The notes under the pieces are model-generated. The model was not told the origin of the DNA, did not search any database, and saw only the letters and a list, made by a program, of their open reading frames with translations. From NCBI GenBank assembly GCA_024362935.1, contig JANCRA010000006.1:33411924-33475923 (forward strand): a stretch of 64,000 bases of DNA, written 5' to 3'. Positions 1 through 11,377 of this stretch are shown piece by piece; position 1 is the first letter of the stretch; each line of letters begins with the position of its first letter. The translations under genes were made by a program, and so were the position numbers. The DNA comes from Setophaga petechia. Lineage: Eukaryota; Chordata; Aves; Passeriformes; Parulidae.

Positions 1-300
1 GGGGCATTCCCTGGTCTAGGGAGACACAAGAAGCTTCCTTCAAAAAGCTGTTAGACCCCATTGGCTCCTTCCCCTGCTCCTGTGTCTGTTCCTGTGTTCC
101 TGAGCCACACCTTCCCTATTCCCTGATTGGCCCCCTCATCTTTGTACTGCCCGAGATCAGGGTCAGCCCCCAGGCCCCTGTGGAGGCAAAGTGAGACCCT
201 CTGTGTGTGGGTGCTGGGACCTGAACATCTCCCTGCACAGCTGAATAAAACATCTGTGGAGATTATGCAAAGGTCCTTTTTGCTTCTTTACCCTGGACTA
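1..300 (+). repeat. Possible 3' end of a retroviral LTR
   Basis: The stretch ends with a polyadenylation-like AATAAA at 244-249 followed by a T-rich, U5-like segment, which resembles the R-U5 end of an avian LTR. No second copy, target duplication or primer-binding site is visible, and the 5' part lies outside the window, so this is a weak call. Nothing recognisable follows between 300 and 848. Confidence 0.25.
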
Positions 301-847
301 TGCTAGCAGCAATTCAGACTGCTACAGAGGAGAAGCTGCAGTACTGGCACCAAGATTTTGGCAACTTGACCAAAGGCAGAGAGGGCGTGCAGGATGCTGC
401 TCTATGAATTCCTTAACCAGGAATTTTCTGCAGGAAAACGTTTACAGACTAAGCAGTTTGGATGTAATTAAAATGCCAGTACATTTCCTCTAGCCATTTT
501 GGTATTAGAACAAAACCATATGACTGACTGCACAGCCTTTTAAAAAATATTTTAAAATAAATTTTCAAATCAACAGTCTGAGTAGGACTCAGACTAAAAA
601 TTCTACCCAACTTCAACTCCATTGGAAGATTCCCTTGTCACCCTGTGAATCAACTCTACATTCAGAAGATTAAAAGTCCCAATTATGGTGGTTTTGGTGT
701 GGTTAGGAATTGGGGAAGGGTCTTCTTCCTTCTCAACTCCATGCTGCAGTGCCTTTGGGATGTGGCCTGCTGGCCGTTGTTTGTGCAGCCCTGATGTTTC
801 TACATGAGGCAGAAAGTGCAGTTGCATTTCCAGCCAAAAGGCAGTTG

Positions 848-3800
848 GGGATGCGCCTGAGGTGAGTCAAGGGGTTAGCTGAAAATGTAATTAGGATAAT
901 TGAAAAGTGCAGATGAGTCGAGGGGCCAGCTGGGAATAGAATTGGAAAAGTAGAAGATTGCATATTTTAGGTAAGATTTTAAAATGAGGTAAGAAGCTAA
1001 GTTAGTAATACAGCTAGCAGAAATCATGTCCCTTAGTTAAAGAGTAGCAAATATATTAGGAACATAAAGCTAGGAGTGACAGGGATAGAGGAAGCAATTG
1101 TGAAGGAGCAGAGACCATAGAAATACCTTGCCTTAAGAATAATTGAACAGTTAGGACAGGCTTGGACCATGACTAGCAGGTGAAAAGGTCTTGCCAACTG
1201 GCCATGGCAGAAGAGTTCACCATGAGGAAAGCGGCTTTCCTCCTCCCATACAACCACTCCCTCATTTCAAAATCCCACCCACCCAGTAAAGGCAGTACAA
1301 TTGTGCAGCTGTATATAGATATTCAGCTGAAAAAAATACAAAGCAGGCAGGTAATAATTATGTATTATGGGTCCTTAGGAACCTAATGTAAAACCTTTCT
1401 GTAGAAATAGAGACCAGGAGTCCGTAACTCCTTGCACGTGTCTTTGGAAACTAGTTCGCATGTGTCCAGCGCTGCAATAAAGATGCTTCTTTTCTACTAT
1501 AATTAGTTGAAGAGTCAGCTGCCCATGCTTCAAGGGTTATGCTGGAGTAGTGAACTGATTTGGAAGGCAGCAGAAGAGTTTCAGCGGGCAATTTTTGGAA
1601 GAGATGGAAGGCTCTTGTGACTGAAGGGAAAGCCATTTGGAATGGAGTAATGATCCCAAAATCCATACCACTGTATCTTTGTGTCTGAATTTAAATCAGA
1701 ATTTTTATAGATAGCTCCATGCAATTTGTCTACAAATGTATCAAAGTCTTCATTCTTCTTTGGTGACTTTGTGTAAAAGACATGGTGTGAAACTTACCTG
1801 GAAGTGCAAGGACAGCATTATATGCTAGTTGTTGCCTCATCTGTAAGACTTGATCAATGCTCTTAGCCTGGCCAGTGGCAGTAGCCCAGGGCCCCTTGCC
1901 AAGTAACTGTTGTGCTGTTAAACTATATAGAGGATCACCCTGCACTCTAGGTCTTGCTGCTTCTTGAGCACACTTTTCCTCCCAGCTTTTATGAAACATC
2001 TCCTGCTGATGGGGTGGCATTATAAGTCTTATTAGGGTATGCACATCAGCTGGAATTAATGTGTTAGATGGAAAAATACACTGCAGAAGTGATTGTGCAA
2101 GTTGGGATTTTCAACCAAATTATGAAATTGCAGCTCTCAATTTTTCTAAAATCTTCCAATTGAAAGGTTCTCAAATTCTACTTGCAGCATTAGTTACTAC
2201 AGGAAAAGCTACTGCATCATTGGAGAGAAAGGTCCCTTCTACAATAGCTTCTGGAATAACTTTTTTCTACTTTAGTTTCGGAGCTGCTTCAATTTCAGGG
2301 TCACATTCCAACTCCAATTCCACGTTCTTTACAGTGTGAGAGGGAGGATTTTGTTTAACTGGCTGAATGCTGGCTCAGAGCCAGAATGGAGGAGTTTTTG
2401 CAAGACAAGGACCATATTCAGCCAATGCACAATCCAGCATGCTTGTAATAATGGACAGTGAACACGTTGACAAAGAATGAATTATGGACATACTCAGAAT
2501 TGGGGGTGGTAAATCCTCAAAAAAGATACAAGAAGAAGAGTCATCAGGACTCAGCAAGTTTGTCAGAAAGCTTGGGAGAGTGAGCCATGGGTAGGCCAGA
2601 CAACCAAGCAAGATGCGTAAAAAATTAGATGATCCAATCAGCATTCTATTTTAGATGAGTGAACAGCTAGGATTAAGCAATCATGTATTAGCTAGAGAGA
2701 CGTGGACAGTAGAGATTTATTTTAAATATAGTCTTTTAAAGGATAATAAATTTGGCTTCACTAGATCATATTGGTGATGGTGCGATGTCCCAGACCCTCC
2801 GTGCCCCGCAGCCTGTTCCCGCAGGAGGCTCTGGTGAGCCCCTTGCAGGACGCTCCGCCGTGCACGCAGCCCTTCTCCTGCCCGCCCAGAACGCTCCTGG
2901 CACAGCAGGACACAAGCTGGCCGGCTCTGGGCTCAGCACACCCCAAACAGAGGGGCAGGAAGATGCAGCGGCTGTTTTGCAGCCCTGCCCAAGAGAGGTG
3001 CGAAGGGTCTCCTCCCTCTGGTCTCGCTTGGTTGGGTTTCTGACTGGGCCTGAGGCAAGGGCTGCCATTCCTCACTTGTAGGGAGACCACAGCTGCCAGA
3101 ACCACACCGAGCCTGCAGGCAGTGCCCGACAATGCTGCAGCCACTGGGACGGTCCTGCCTCTGAGGCTCAGCCACTCCCTGCTGCTGCTGCTGCTTTCAG
3201 GCACACGCAGAGCTCATTGTTAGGCCACAATGGTCTCTGCTTCTGCCCTCTTCCTGTCCCTGTGTAGGGATGGAGCATTGCTGTGCTTTCAGGAAGCTCT
3301 CTGTGAAAAACTTCCAGCATTGCAAGCTCCTCTGCTCTCCATAGATGCATGCTGTGGAATCCCTCACAGCTGCCTTCAGAGCATCCTCAAGCTGGCTCTT
3401 CTAAAACCCAGGCTCCTTGTTCCCTTCAGCATGCTCAGCACGACCTTCAACTCCATGGTGCTGTGCAACTGGAGCAGCAGCACAGGGACCTTTGCAGCCT
3501 GAGCTGCCCTTGTTCCTCTCTGCCCGTGCACAGAACACAGCGTGGAAGAGAACGGCAGCAGGGCCCTGCGTGTCCCCGGGCTCAGGGTTTGTGCCACTTC
3601 AGCTCCATGGACACGTGGGTAAAGTGACAAAGCTAAAACTGTTTATTAAGGGAAGGCAAAGCAAAGGGGTGAACTGGGAGGCAAAAAAGGGGCTGGGCAG
3701 GGCCTGGGGGCTGGAGAGAGGGAGGGAGCTGCCAACAAGGAGGGAGATGCCAGGAGCCCCTGGAGCTTCCCACAGGCTCAGCTGTGACCAACAAGAGCTG

Positions 3801-4965
3801 TGCCTGGAGTTCCAGCTGGAACCCTGTGCTCTGCAGGTGGTCTCATCTTTATTGGCAACTGGGGGTTGCCCAAGGACATGGGTTCTTCTTAACCTGCAGA
3901 TGAAGTTCAGCAGATCTTGCCTCAAACTTCATCAGCTGGATAACTTGGTTGCTGAAGAAAGGGCACTCGTACTCCTTCAGGGCTTGAAGGGCTGGAAAAA
4001 AGAAGCCCAGAGCCACAGTTAGAGGCCGGATTGCAGGAATCCAGGGAAATACTCCTGCCAGGCAATCTCAGCCGGCTCCTGCTACGGCCAGAAGGGAGCC
4101 GGAGACACAGGCTTGGGCCGGAAGGTGCTGGCCTCGGCTGCCTCTCGTGTCCCTGAAAGCGCTCCGGGCTCTGTCCCCGCCGCCCCTCGTCCGCACAGGG
4201 AGCAGAGCCCTCGGCAGCCCGGGCAGGGATTGTAGCTCCGGAGCCGGGATTTGCAGCTGCCCCCGGCGGCCCTCGCTGGCACCCCCCGCGGCTGCCCCCA
4301 CTCACCCTGACTGAGGACCTGGAGCTCCTCCTTCTGCCCCACCATGAGCACTCCGGCCAGCCCTGGCAGGACAGAGCCCGTGGCGGCGCCAGGCGGCACA
4401 GCTGCCCGACACGGGCGCTGCCACCCTGCGGTCGCACGCCCTCCTGCCCGGGCAGGGCTCCTGCCGGCCCTGCCGCACGCTGCCGCCCGAGGGCTCGGCT
4501 GCGGGAGGGCGGCGGCAGCGCCGAGGGCGGGCGGGGCTGCAGCGGCCCGGGCGCGGCTCCCGCTGGAGCCGGGGCAGCGGCCGGGCCGGGGGCAGGGAGG
4601 GGCGCCGGGCTCGGGGCTCACCCATCGGCCTGACGGCCGCCTGTCGCAGGGGCCTCTGTGGGCTCTGCAGGTGCGGCAGGGCCCAGCGCAGGTGCTCGGC
4701 CGCTCGGCTCTCGTCCTGCAGCAGCTGCGGGGAGCGGCGGCAGGGAAGGCTCGGCGCGGGCTCTGCCCCTCGGCCGGGCGCTGCCTGCGCCCAGCAGCGG
4801 CCGAGCCGGCCCGCACGGCCCGGGGCAGGGAGCGGCGTGCGGGGCGCAGGCTGGCGGGCCCGGCTGCGGGGCCGGGCAGGGCCACAGCTGCCAGCCCCCC
4901 GCACCGAGCACCGGGGGCAGGGCTCGGGCTCCTGGGCTGTCCTTACCAGGCTGTCGGCGAACTTC
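848..4965 (+). repeat. Left arm of a large inverted duplication
   Basis: This block reappears in reverse complement at about 25,045-38,635. After removing the 9.48-kb provirus inserted in the other copy, the arms are about 4.10 and 4.12 kb. A stretch of about 310 bp around 4,081-4,375 aligned by eye shows roughly ten differences (about 97% identity). The arm contains the 3' end of MROH copy B and an old gag remnant. Homology stops near 848 (sequence diverges from 38,636) and near 4,965, close to the 3' edge of an MROH exon. The arms are separated by about 20 kb. Confidence 0.88.
1560..2335 (-). pseudogene. Betaretrovirus-like gag (capsid) remnant
   Basis: Read on the minus strand, the block gives capsid-like segments: EPFNWKILEKLRAA, then DVHTLIRLIMPPHQQEMF, then DPLYSLTAQQLLGKG, in the order expected for class II (ERVK-type) gag. 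It is broken by stops (for example upstream of the EPFNW segment) and by frame changes, and no pol follows. An AATAAA-like signal on the opposite strand at about 1,472 could belong to an unrelated LTR piece, which I cannot delimit. The same remnant occurs inverted at about 37,150-37,930, so it was present before the segment was duplicated. Confidence 0.6.
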
Positions 4966-7900
4966 ATCCGCCGCTCCTTCGTCAGCAGTTCCTCGAGGTC
5001 CCTCCTCCTCGGGAAGCGTGCCGCACAAAGCAGGGCTTGGCCAGAGGCCTGGAGAGCGGCAGAGAGCCGCAGGTGGCACCAGAGCCCAGGGCACGGCGCC
5101 CGTGTCCCTGCGCCACGGCCAGGGGAGGCTGGAGCCCGCCAGGCGCCAGGGCAGAAACCGGCCAAGCCCCTTGCCAGGGATGCGGCAGCGTCACACAAAA
5201 CCTGACCTTGGCCACCTGCAGGTTCTCATCGTGCCAGCGCAAGAATAGAGGGAGCAGGCTCTGGTTCACGATTGTCGTGAGAAGTTCTTCCCCCTCTTCC
5301 ATTACCAGCTCCATCACCTTGCAGAAGAGCTGAATGGAGAGCAGCTGCACGTGCTTTTGTTCCGGAAGGAAAGGAAAAGTCCTAAGCACCAACTACTTCA
5401 GGCCCATTGGGGCAAAGGCCCAGAACTGCACAGAATACAAAGTTTCCAGGTAGCCACTGCCCCCTTCTCACCAGCGAGGGCTCTTGGCCGAGCACCATGC
5501 GGCCTCTGAGCGCCAGGCGCAGCCTGTCCCTGCACTGGGTGGGCAGGTGCCTGGATACCACCAGCAGGGCACTGGGACCGTGTTTGCTCAGGTCCAGGCA
5601 CTCGAGGAGCGGAAAGGCACAGGAGGGCAGTGACGGGGGAACCGGCCAGCAGGAGCCCAGAGCCTCACAGGGCCGGGCCCAGGCAGCAGCAGCAGCACAG
5701 GGCGCAGGCAGCGTGCCAGGCAGCTGCAGCTACGAGAGGCCCGAGAGCTGGGAGGCAGCTCAGCCAGGCAGCGCTGGACACCCGGCTCACCTCCACAAAG
5801 AAGGCCAGGGCAGGCAAATGCCAGCAGGTCTGTTTCCCCATGAGCAGGCTTAGCAGGTGCAAGGCCATGTAGGGACACAAGGGGCTCAAGCCACGGCGCA
5901 TCTCCCTGGCAGGGGAAAAAGGCACCAAGGCCCTGAGCCTCCCAGGGTGGGCAAACCTCTCCCAGGAGTGACTCACAGAGGTCTGATCTTTCCCCAGCGC
6001 TCTGCAAGTGCATATGAGCCCCTTGGGAGGCAGCTGCTCCTGGGCATCCTCCTCTCCCAGCCCTTTGCAGTCTGCTCGGCCCTCCCTCGGTGACAAGGCC
6101 CTCTCGCTTACGACCCCGGGGACTGTGTGGGGCACTGCAGGCACAGGGCACAAATGCTGGCAGTGGTGGCAGGAGTAAGGGATGTCACCCTGTCTGCAGC
6201 CAGCAGACCCGCTGCATAGTGCTGGGTGTCGGCACAGAGCAGGGTGTCGCAGAGCTGCTTGTGCTCTGAAGCCAGCAGATTCTTGCCAAAGCCCAGGCAG
6301 GAGAGCAGAGCCTTCATGGTCTGCGCTGCAAACCTGCCTGCCAAGCAAAGGCCAGGTCATTCTGGGAGCGCTGGCCCTGGCCACGAGGGCATGGGAAGGA
6401 CGGGGTGCCTGGTACCTGTTGGGGTGGCTGGGAAGGCTGTGTTCCTCCAGGCACACTCTCCAGAAGCTCCGGGTCTCAACGTCCCCTGGCATCTGCTCTG
6501 TGGTGGTGACAATTTGCAAGAACAGAGCCACGAACAGTTGGGGAGAATGAAGCAGAATGGCATAGTGCCACTCGGACATGGGGGCAATCCTCCACATTGT
6601 CAGAGTTGCCTGCAAGAGACAAAGTAGCCCGAGACAGCGCTCAGTGCCAGGGTGTCCATGAGGCAGGGCCCGAGGGGAGACGCAGGGGGAGCACCCGGCC
6701 TGCTGCCCCTGAGCCTGCCCCTAGGCCAGCTTTGAGCCCAGGCAGGGAGCTGCAGGCTGGGGAGAGCAGGGAGAGCTGCTGGAGAGGCGACCGGGAGGGC
6801 GAGCAAAGGCCAGCTCCAGAAACTCACAGCCAGGGCAAGGACGGCCTTGTTGTCCCCCCAGGAGAAGCTGCCGTAGGGTGGCTGCTCCTCCATGGCAGAG
6901 AGCAGCGCTGGAAGCACCTCCTGGGCGGCCACTCTCGACGTGCCCATGGCTCTCCACATCAGCACGGTGGCTCTGTGGGAGCAGAGCTGTGTGTCAGCAG
7001 CGTGCCGCGTGCAGCTGCGTGGGGCCGGGTGACAGAGCCTCGGTGCCCTGAGGAGCAGGGAGGGAGCATGGCAGAGGCTCAGGAAACAGAAAGGCCCGAG
7101 TTTCCCGCAGCTCTCCATCTGTCTGGCAGAGCCCGCTGGACAGGCTGTACAGGGCGAGGGGCCCTGTGGGCCGGTGAGCCCCGAGCTCTCGAGGCAGTTG
7201 TGCCCCGTACCCGCCACACGTTGGGGCACAGCGCAGAAGGCTCATCACCACTTGAGCAGGGTGTTCTTCAGTCAGGCTCAGAATCTCCGTTTGCAGCCCG
7301 GCATCCACGGTGACACAGGACGCCAGTCTCTGGAAAATGTCCCTGACCGTGGCCAGCACCTGGAGGAGGCAGCATGGGAAAGACTTGGAGTGCTGTCCAA
7401 GGCAGACACTTGGCCAGCTTCCCCCAAGAAGTGCTTGCCTTCCCACACCAGTGTGATGGCCTCAAAGGCTGAGGGGGTCCAGCATATGTAGCTTGAGGGG
7501 CCACATGATCCTGGGAGACCTTCAGCCCTGGCCCCATGCTGCTTACCTGCTGTGGAGAAGCAGCACGCTTCTGGAAAACCTCCAGAGTGGGTGCAGGAGT
7601 CCCGGTCAGTGTGGGCCTGGCTTGAGTCTCTGGCATGCCCTGAGCCTGGGTGTCAGTGGTGGCCATGCCCTCAGTCAGGGCCATGTCAGCCTCCGCCCTG
7701 CCCTCAGCCGTGTCCTGCTCAGAGGCTGCTGCGAGCTCTGAGGACGCTGAGCTGGCAGCAGGCTCTGCCCGCAGCTGGCCAGGCCTGGAGTCGGGCTGGG
7801 CCGTGCCCTTGGTGTTGGTGCCGCCGGTCTTTGTGCAGCCAAGGTGCAGGAGCCTCTGCAGTGTCTGCAGCAGAAGGGCGGGAAGAGAGGAACGTTCCAT

Positions 7901-8400
7901 GGCCTGCTCCAAGCGCAGGACTCGGCCGGGCAGTGCCAGCAGGCCCGGCCCAGGTGGGGACGGCCGCAGGTACCTGCGCTGCTCTGCAGAAGAGGCCAAA
8001 GGTGGATTCCTGCTCTTGAGACCAGTCCTTGGCTGCATCAGGCAAAGAGTGAGCGTAGCCAGAGCTGAGGGGCTGCGGGAGAGACCGGAGAACACAGCCC
8101 AGCCCTGCGCTGCCCAGGCAGGGAGAGCCCCGGCATGCTGCAGGGGGATGGAGCACGGCCACTGCGCATGTCTGCCCAACCCCTCTTCTGTCTTGTCCGT
8201 GGGCAATTCCCCAGGGGATGGCATGGCATGGCATGGGGCCAAGTTGGGTGCAGGCTCTAGCCCTGCAGCCCAGCTCTGCCACTCATCCTCCTGCAGTGGA
8301 TGGAATGGCACCACCTCTTCAGTCTCCAGTGCTGGGGCAGCTCCAGGGCCTTCTTCCTCCTCCTCCACCCAGTCCAGCTTGGGCACTCTCGGGGGTCTCT
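3849..8400 (-). CDS. MROH-family gene, copy B (maestro HEAT-like repeats), multi-exon
   Basis: Minus-strand exons with GT/AG borders read off the sequence, 3' to 5': 3849-3982 (stop), 4306-4362, 4622-4724, 4947-5048, 5207-5353, 5472-5600, 5791-5905, 6189-6333, 6416-6609, 6828-6972, 7211-7359, 7547-7864, 7974-8072, and an acidic exon at about 8,280-8,400 (EEEEEGPGAAPALETEEVV). Phases agree across the 3' exons that I checked. The peptides are helical HEAT-like repeats, e.g. VQLLSIQLFCKVMELV and ESRAAEHLRWALPHLQSPQ, typical of maestro HEAT-like repeat proteins, whose biochemical role is poorly known. Compared with copy A it lacks a 177-nt exon between 5207-5353 and 5472-5600. The TAA stop sits inside an AATAAA (3848-3853). 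The 5' end and promoter are not resolved; it may be a gene or a recent pseudogene. Confidence 0.7.
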
Positions 8401-8409
8401 GCTCTATGT

Positions 8410-9800
8410 GAGTGCCTGGAGCTACTTGCAGGAGAGATGGCTTGGGAAAGCTCCGGGGCACCAAGTCCCACACTCTGCCCTTGAGGGCAGCTGCAGAATA
8501 GAAGCCGCAGAAGGCCACGGGTAACCGAGTCCTGTGCTCTGGCCTTGAGCTCAGCTGCAGGAACAACGCCACAGAAAAGCCCCGGGTAAGACAGGAACGA
8601 GTGCGCTGTGCGGGGGCTCCTCACGGCACCGCTCTGTCCCATTATGCCCCGTTGCATGTTCCCAGCACCTGGGCAAGCTTCTATTTCCCACGTATCAAAA
8701 AGGGGCCTTGGACACCGGGTTCCGTTCCATGGCACGCTGACTGTGCTGCAGCGTGTCACCCACGGCCATTGCACACACTGCCTCCTGCCCTGGGGCCGCC
8801 CCCAGCCCAGCCAAAGTGGCCCAGGCAGGAAGGAATGCCTGGCCCCAGGTGTCTGAGACAGCCCGCAAAAGACCTTTAGGAAGGGCTCAGACCATCAGCA
8901 AACACCACCCGGCTCTGTGGGCTCAGTCCTATCCCCATATCTTTCCCTGACAGCATTTGAATTTCTAAATGAGAATCATTTGAAGGGAGGGGATTTACAT
9001 TTTCCATTTCAGAGAAGCCTTCTTCCTTCCTGAGCAGACACCTCTCTCTTCAAACCAAGACACTTGTTTATCATCTTGCAGATGCGCAGTTGCTGGGCAG
9101 CCCCGTTCTACACCAGGGACCTGGAGAACCATTCCCAGCAACTGGGAAAATCCTGCGGGGTCCATCCACCCATAGAAGAGGTCTCCAAATTTGCCCGGAA
9201 AGTGGGTCCAGCTTTTATAGGCCAAAAAGAGCAAGTCCAAGTGACTCGATGATATTTTTAGCCCAGATAGCCCTGCAGCTGAAGGCACACTTCACAATCA
9301 GCAGGGGACACAGCTAGACCAAAGCCCAGATCTCTTCCAGGAGCCTTTCTCCTCAAACATCCTTCAAACGAGCCTCCATTCAAGTCAGCTGGGAAAGTTT
9401 CTTCCAATGATACATGCTGGCACATAACTAGACAGGGTTATGTGAAAGATTCTAAAGCAGCAGCTCTGGAGTCAAAGAGCCAGCACTAAGAGTCCTTGTC
9501 ATGTCTTTGTAGCTAAATCCCACTTCGAGGGAGTGGAAGGAGTTTGGAACGAGCTAGAGAGCGGAGCTCTGAGTTTTTAGATGATGCCATTGCTTTTTCT
9601 TCTCTTCTACATAGACAGGAAGAGTGAGTTTGGCTCACATCTCCACCGCATGGCTCACAGGGCCGCAGAACTTGTAGTTACAAGAGCTTTGAAGGATTCT
9701 TGGCTAAGAAGACACGGGCAAGAAGGACATTTCTGTTTTGGAGCCAATCCTTCAATATTTCATCTTACAGACTCATGCTCTCGGGGTCTCTAGCTGGTCA
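8410..9800. other. Intergenic/5' flank, no gene recognised
   Basis: Between the most upstream exon I could place for MROH copy B and the solo LTR, short ORFs occur on both strands but none shows a family motif or convincing splice pattern. The promoter of copy B should lie here if the gene is active; no TATA box or CpG-rich core stands out. Confidence 0.4.
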
Positions 9801-9803
9801 GAG

Positions 9804-10406
9804 TGACCCCAAGATAAGTTAGAAAGTCTCTTTTCCCAGCCCGGCGGTGGAAGAAGGAGTCAGAGCTCTTTGTTTCTCGGTCTCAAGGTTGGTTATTGTA
9901 TCTTATCTATAAATATCTTTCTCCTGTCCTGCCGAGGTCCGCTCAGCAAGACAGTCTAAGGCGCTCTGCCTCCCCCGGGGCGCTGTTATCTTTTATACTA
10001 AAAACAACGACGTGTACAATATTTACAATTGCCTTCCAATACCTATCGTCTACGTTAGACAGTGAGCTTCTACTCTAAACCAATCTAACAGTGCCAACAT
10101 CACAGCAGAAGATGGAGGCCAAGAAGAAGAAGGAGAAAAGCTGGACATGTCCATATTCCTCCATCTTGCCCCCTGAAGCCCCATTCTAAAAACCCCAAAA
10201 ATCTATTTTCCCACTCTGTGATAAATTCACTATCATTCTACTTAAACTTTTGTGGCTTGTCATTCTTCATACAAGGTTGGTCATTGTTTTTTCCAAGGGC
10301 TATATCAAAGGCACAGGAGTCTTGGGATCTGTGCCAAGGCCTCTGAGCCTTCTGACAAGGTCTCGAGTCCTGCAGGGCAGCCAGAGGAATTTCCTGCATT
10401 CCCACA
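9804..10406 (-). mobile_element. Probable solo LTR
   Basis: On the minus strand the block begins TGTGGGAATGC and ends TTGGGGTCA, with a strong TATA-type promoter sequence (TATAAAAG) at about 9,992-9,999. The layout matches a U3-R-U5 avian LTR of about 600 bp. No gag, pol or second LTR is attached. The flanks do not give a clear target duplication, so the ends are approximate. Confidence 0.5.
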
Positions 10407-11370
10407 TCATGCTACAGTGTAAGCTTCCTTAGCCAATCATGTTATGACACACAAACCTTCAGCACTGCATCCGCAACTTCTTGTTTACCATTGGAACTAC
10501 TTTGATTTTTTTCTAGATCTTGAACTCTAAAACTCTAAACTTTCCTCCCCTGCAACTTTCCTCCCCGTGTCTCTGCTATCAACTCGAAATCCGCATTCTC
10601 GCTTCTAGCACCTAAGTTTGGAAGCCCTTTCCAAGGTCTCAGATCAAATCCTGTGTTTAATTCTAAGCTTTGCGGACAAGACCAAAGGTCTGAGATTTCC
10701 CTGCATTTGGGTTTCCAACACCACTGATGCTGTTAGTTCCAGCATGCCCAGGATCCCTCTTGCAAGTCAACTCTGGCAGGAACAAGGCGGCTGCCAGGGG
10801 GCTGCTTGTGGCCTCTGAGAGGCCATTGCTCAGGGCTTGCCAGTGCCCCAGCCCCTCAGGCTCTGCCCCAGCCTGGCCAGGCTGCCTGGCAGCAGCAGCG
10901 CTGCAGCCCCACAGCAGCTGCAGAGCAGCTCCATGCAGAGGCACCTGGGAGCCCTCGGCAAGGCAGCCAGCAGCACACGGGCAGGAGGACATGGATGGCG
11001 CTTCCTGCCTGGCACAGGGCTTGTGGCCATCTCCAGGCACCGCTCTGGCAGGGACCCCGCAGCTCCGGCCCCTGCCCAGCCGCTCTGTGGGCAGCACAAA
11101 GGCTTCAGCAGAAGCACCAAAGGCCAAAGGGCTTCTGGCCACTTCCCCTTGCCCACTGCACACCTGGGCACCTGGCTGAGCACAAGCACCCTTTTCCCCC
11201 TCCTCCCCTATTCCCTGTGGACCCTGGGCAGCAAAGAAAATCTCCTGGGAGTGTGTATATTATAACACGGTCTATATTTACAAAGGGTGAGAAATAGAAT
11301 GGAAGAAAAGAAAAATCTGAAAGAAAAGTAAACATCCCCACTGGCTCAGGCTGCGCCAGCAAAGAGACCC
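10407..11370. other. Spacer and possible 3' flank of MROH copy A
   Basis: GC-rich sequence downstream of the copy A stop codon. It has overlapping ORFs on both strands (10,663-11,300) that lack any family motif and mostly reflect composition. I see no tRNA, other RNA gene or clear polyadenylation signal here. Confidence 0.4.
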
Positions 11371-11377
11371 TCCCGCA

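Noticed and set aside
2061..2339. Plus-strand 92-codon ORF in the left arm
   Set aside because: The minus strand of the same segment gives gag-like peptide in order with its neighbours, so this is a shadow frame.
4302..5333. Long ORFs on both strands (298 and 329 codons)
   Set aside because: Very GC-rich sequence rarely contains stops. The peptides are Pro/Ala/Arg-rich without motifs, and the splice structure of MROH copy B explains the coding parts.
7268..8572. Single 434-codon minus-strand ORF
   Set aside because: It reads through several GT/AG-bounded introns of MROH copy B. The family-like peptide segments are confined to the exons.
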